Below are positions 32,416 through 40,686 of a stretch of DNA of 40,686 bases, one piece after another. The notes under the pieces are model-generated. The model ran no database searches. It was not told the DNA's origin and saw nothing but the letters and a program-made list of their open reading frames with translations. The position numbers were made by a program, and so were the translations under genes. Source of the DNA: Smittium culicis (Eukaryota > Kickxellomycota > Harpellomycetes > Harpellales > Legeriomycetaceae); the NCBI GenBank assembly GCA_001970855.1, contig LSSN01001229.1, forward strand, positions 1 through 40,686, in the 5' to 3' direction. Positions within the stretch are counted from its first letter, which is position 1. Every line of letters begins with the position of its first letter.

Positions 32416-33492
32416 ATGGATTCTAAAACTATCAATGTTGGTGTTGTTGGATATGGTTTCTCCGCTAAAGTCTTCCACATCCCCCTCATAACCAGCACTG
32501 CTGGTATGAAACTCGTCGCTGTTCTCGAGCGCAGTGCTGATACTTCCAAGCAGCAGTTCCCCGACATATCCGTATGCAAAACCATCCAAGAAATCCTCCA
32601 CGACTCGGCCTCTGTTGACCTCCTTGTTATCACCTCCGTCAACTCCACTCACTACGAGTACGCAAAACTCGCCATATTGGCCAAGAAACACGTAGTTGTT
32701 GAAAAACCTTTCACCATCAAGTACGAGCAAGCCGCCGAACTTGCCCGCCTCGCCGCGGAAAACAACGTCGTCCTCTCCGTATACCACAACAGGCGCTACG
32801 ACTCCGACTTCCTCACCGTCTCAAAACTCATCCGCTCCAACCTCCTCGGCAATATCGTCGAAGTCTCCTCCCGCTTCGACAGGTTCAGAGCCACAAAGAA
32901 ATCCCCAAATGCATGGCGCGAAAACGCCAACGAAGAAGGCTCCGGTATCCTCTTCGACCTCGGCCCGCACCTCATCGACCAAGCAATCTGCCTCTTCGGC
33001 ATGCCCTCCTCCCTCTTCGCAACTCTCTCCAACCAGCGCCTCATCCAAAACGGCCCCGACGACTACTTCCAAATCTCCCTCTTCTACCCCAACAAAAACC
33101 TCACCGTCAACCTCGCCGCCTCCATGCTCGCCGCCATCAAACCCCCCCGCTTCCACATCTTCGGCTCCAACGGTTCCTTCATCAAGTTCAACCTCGACCC
33201 CCAAGAAGACCAGCTCAAAGCCGGTATCAACCCCCTAACTGACCCCTCCTTCGGCGTCGAATCGCCCGATAACTACGGCTCCATCGTCACCTCCGCAACC
33301 CCTGAAAATATCCGCATCGACGGCAAAGTCGCCTCTGAACGCGGAAACTACCTACTCTACTACGCTAACGTCCGCGACGCCATCCTTGGCTCTGCCCCGC
33401 TCGCCGTCACCGCTCAACAAGCCGCCCAAACCGTCCTCGTCATCGAAAAAGCCTTCCAAAGCGCTACCTCAAACTCCGTAGTCACCCTCTAA
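32416..33492 (+). CDS. Gfo/Idh/MocA-family NAD(P)-dependent oxidoreductase
   Basis: Intronless, 358 residues, the normal family length. The N-terminal Rossmann fold starts with VGVVGYGFSAKVFH (8-21). The conserved EKPF is at 96-99, where the Lys acts in catalysis in characterised members. YHNRRYDSDF (123-132) is typical of the YdgJ-like branch. The C-terminal substrate domain contains DLGPHLID (181-188), holding the His/Asp of the family active site. These enzymes usually oxidise or reduce sugars, polyols or related cyclic compounds with NAD(P); the substrate cannot be assigned. No signal peptide is seen, so a cytosolic location is likely. Codons end mostly in C, giving far higher G+C than the flanks; this also creates long antisense and shifted frames that are not genes. 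Related proteins occur in bacteria and fungi, so composition alone does not show transfer. Confidence 0.9.
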   Translation: MDSKTINVGVVGYGFSAKVFHIPLITSTAGMKLVAVLERSADTSKQQFPDISVCKTIQEILHDSASVDLLVITSVNSTHYEYAKLAILAKKHVVVEKPFTIKYEQAAELARLAAENNVVLSVYHNRRYDSDFLTVSKLIRSNLLGNIVEVSSRFDRFRATKKSPNAWRENANEEGSGILFDLGPHLIDQAICLFGMPSSLFATLSNQRLIQNGPDDYFQISLFYPNKNLTVNLAASMLAAIKPPRFHIFGSNGSFIKFNLDPQEDQLKAGINPLTDPSFGVESPDNYGSIVTSATPENIRIDGKVASERGNYLLYYANVRDAILGSAPLAVTAQQAAQTVLVIEKAFQSATSNSVVTL

Positions 33493-33808
33493 TTCCCCCC
33501 TTTCTACTTGTTTTTTTTTTATAATACACATAACCTCACTAACTAGATTCACTCTCATTACTACTTACCTGTACTCAACTACTACTACTATACATTATCA
33601 AATGAAAACAAAATAAAAAAAAAAATCTTTTCATTTAACAAACTTTTTTATTTATTTATTTTTTTTCCAAAATTGTATATCAAATATATATTGTGTGTAT
33701 AATTCTACTATTGCAACATACAACATAAAATAAAATAAAACTAGTTGAATAAAAATATAACTAAAAGTTCAGAGCACAATTTCTCAAGGCAATCATAAAA
33801 ATTTTAAT
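33493..33808. other. Convergent 3' intergenic region
   Basis: About 315 bp of T- and A-rich sequence where the oxidoreductase (+) and glucose-6-phosphate dehydrogenase (-) transcripts converge. Contains AATAAA-like motifs in both senses and nothing else recognisable. Confidence 0.5.
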
Positions 33809-35504
33809 TTATAATTTAGGTACTGATGGTTTAGTGACTGGTCCTGTAGTTGTCGAGAACCATTTGTAGTCCAGTTTGGTTGGCTTGTAACCCCCAAATC
33901 TGATATGGAAGTCGCTCTCGCCTTCTGGCCCACGCGATCCGTACGCATACGGCAATGGCTTGATCTTCTCATTCTCGATCCTCTTCAGCAGCGGCGTGAA
34001 GATACGCCATGCCTCGTCCAGCTCATCAGCGCGCACAAAGTTCGAGTGGTCAGTGCCGATAACGTCAAGCAACAAGCTTGCGTATGCATCTGGAATCAAA
34101 GTCTTGTCAAACACAGCCGAGTAGCTGAGGTTAAGGTCGCTCAATGTCAATCGCGACGAGAGTCCTGGCTCCTTGACGATCGTCTTGAGGTAAATCTTGT
34201 TTGTTGGGCTGATCTCGATAACCAGCTCGTTGCGCGCGAGTTTTGGGAACACGCTCGATTCAATGTCCTTGAACTGGATGCGGATAACCACTTTTGCTAC
34301 GTCAACAGCTTTTGCTGCTTTCAAGATCCAAGGAACGCCCCTCCATCTATCGTTGTCGATACGCACTACGTGCTCTGCAAATGTTGGAGTGTTCGAATCT
34401 TTACTAACTGTGGGGTCGTCCAAGTACCCTAACTCCTTGCCGTCCTCTGACTTGGTGTACTGGCCCAACAATGTGTCCTCGAGCGTGATTGGCGAAATGG
34501 ACTTGAGCACCTCTGTTTTCCTGTCGCGAACATCCTCAGCGTTCAACGAAGCAGGTGGTTCCATCGCAAGAATACTCAACACTTGGATCAAGTGGTTCTG
34601 CATAACGTCGCGGATAATGCCGAACTGGTCAAAGTAGCCGCCGCGGCCGTATGTTCCGAAAGGCTCTCTGAAAGTTATCTGGACGTTGCTGATATGCTTG
34701 TTGTCCCAAACGGCCTCATAAAACATGTTTGCAAAACGCAGGACCATGATGTTCTTGACCATCTCTTTGCCCAAGTAATGGTCGGTTCTGAAAATCTCAG
34801 CCTCGCTCCAGTCTTTGGATATCTGACTGTTGAGCACTCTGCTACTCTCCTGATCAAACCCAAATGGCTTTTCTACAACCAAATGATTTTCTGCGTTTGC
34901 ATCGTATACGGATTTCTTAATATTCTCGGAAACAGAGACAAAGACGGATGGAGGAAGCGCCATATAGTAAATCCTCAACCTATTCTCCTTTTGCTCGGCA
35001 TCATCAGTCTTGACAAGGCTCAAATGGACTTTCTTCTCGCCTGCATCAATTATTTCGCGAAGTCTAACGAAATCAGCCTCCTTGTCGTAACTGCCGCTGA
35101 TATATACGACTGACTCCATGAACTTGGCTACTAGCTCCTCGGTAGCCTTGATGTAGCTGGTGGCTTTCTTCACAAAGACATCGCGCTCCATCACTGAACG
35201 TGCATAGCCGTATATGAGAGTGTTTTTTGGGAGAAGGTTGGCTTTGAATAGCTCGAAAAGAGCAGGGAAGGTCTTCTTATGGGCCAAGTCGCCTGAAGCT
35301 CCAAAAACTAAATGAAATTAAGGTATAGAAACCAAATATATCAGTAAATTTATTTATGAAAAGACGTTTTATTATCTTTATGATTTTTTTTAAGTATTGG
35401 AATGAAAAAGTGGATGAGTTGGGGGGAGAGGGAGTGTACATACCTATGATGGAGGTTACAGAGTGGCTTTCTTTAACTTGAGTACGGGATTCAAAAGTGG
35501 ACAT
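33809..35504 (-). CDS. ZWF1: Glucose-6-phosphate 1-dehydrogenase (spliced, two exons)
   Basis: First enzyme of the oxidative pentose phosphate pathway: glucose-6-phosphate plus NADP+ gives 6-phosphogluconolactone and NADPH, in the cytosol. On the minus strand, exon 1 is 35504-35444 and exon 2 is 35307-33809. The intron (136 nt, GTATGT donor, TTTAG acceptor) splits the Val codon just before FGASGDLA, so neither exon alone has the whole NADP-binding motif. The joined protein has 519 residues (yeast 505). Landmarks are FGASGDLAHKKTFPALF from residue 22, VVEKPFG (about 164-170), and the substrate/catalytic signature DHYLGKE at 196-202 with His197 and Lys201. TFREPFGTYGRGGYFD, WRGVPWILKAAKA (usually a W-x-G-V-P-[FI] motif) and a C-terminal structural-NADP region follow. 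The residue before DHYLGKE is Thr where Ile is usual. Confidence 0.96.

Positions 35505-40686
<5,182 letters not shown>

Noticed and set aside
32382..33242. Long antisense and frame-shifted open frames over the Gfo/Idh gene
   Set aside because: Shadows of its biased codons, with repetitive P/S/T/R or E/G/V products.

Overview
The window looks like nuclear DNA of a fungus. It is very AT-rich, with gene-free stretches that by eye exceed 75-80 % A+T. It carries intron-containing housekeeping genes with GTAAGT/GTTAGT-type donors, mostly ending TAG or CAG, and most introns are about 90-260 nt. Intact eIF3h and a THOC1-like THO subunit argue against budding yeasts. A nuclear mitochondrial EF-Tu with a presequence argues against the mitochondrion-less anaerobic gut fungi. 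An early-diverging lineage (Zoopagomycota/Harpellales-like) is my guess, at low confidence. The last 153 bases are a perfect (TTA)51 array, which probably marks a contig end.

Layout. 1-4206: AT-rich flank, with a compositionally richer promoter-like part at about 3040-3560. 4207-6009: C2H2 zinc-finger regulator (+). 7769-8602: CBR1-like short-chain reductase (+). 9122-10945: mitochondrial EF-Tu (+, spliced). 12521-14125: eIF3 subunit h (+, four exons). 15129-16346: cystathionine beta-lyase (+). 16824-19796: THO complex subunit 1 (+, eight exons). 19797-29451: a 9.65-kb gene desert with one small, less AT-rich island near 23.9-24.5 kb. 29452-29533: tRNA-Ser(CGA) (-). 30102-30826: ribosomal protein eL22 (-, three exons). 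32416-33492: Gfo/Idh/MocA oxidoreductase (+). 33809-35504: glucose-6-phosphate dehydrogenase (-, two exons). 35505-40686: gene-free, ending in the microsatellite.

The genes do not form a single pathway or an operon-like unit. There are loose themes: gene expression (tRNA-Ser, eL22, eIF3h, THOC1, mitochondrial EF-Tu) and NAD(P)H/sulfur metabolism (G6PD, the SDR, the Gfo/Idh enzyme, cystathionine beta-lyase). Exon joins for the five spliced genes were worked out by hand from reading-frame continuity plus family similarity; all joins keep the frame.

I found no clear previously undescribed system. The most unusual items are non-coding: eleven same-orientation ATTGG pentamers in about 450 bp upstream of eIF3h, a GCAGCGAATA decamer in the 5' flanks of oxidoreductase genes, possible frame-preserving micro-exons inside the EF-Tu intron, and a hairpin-bearing island inside the desert.
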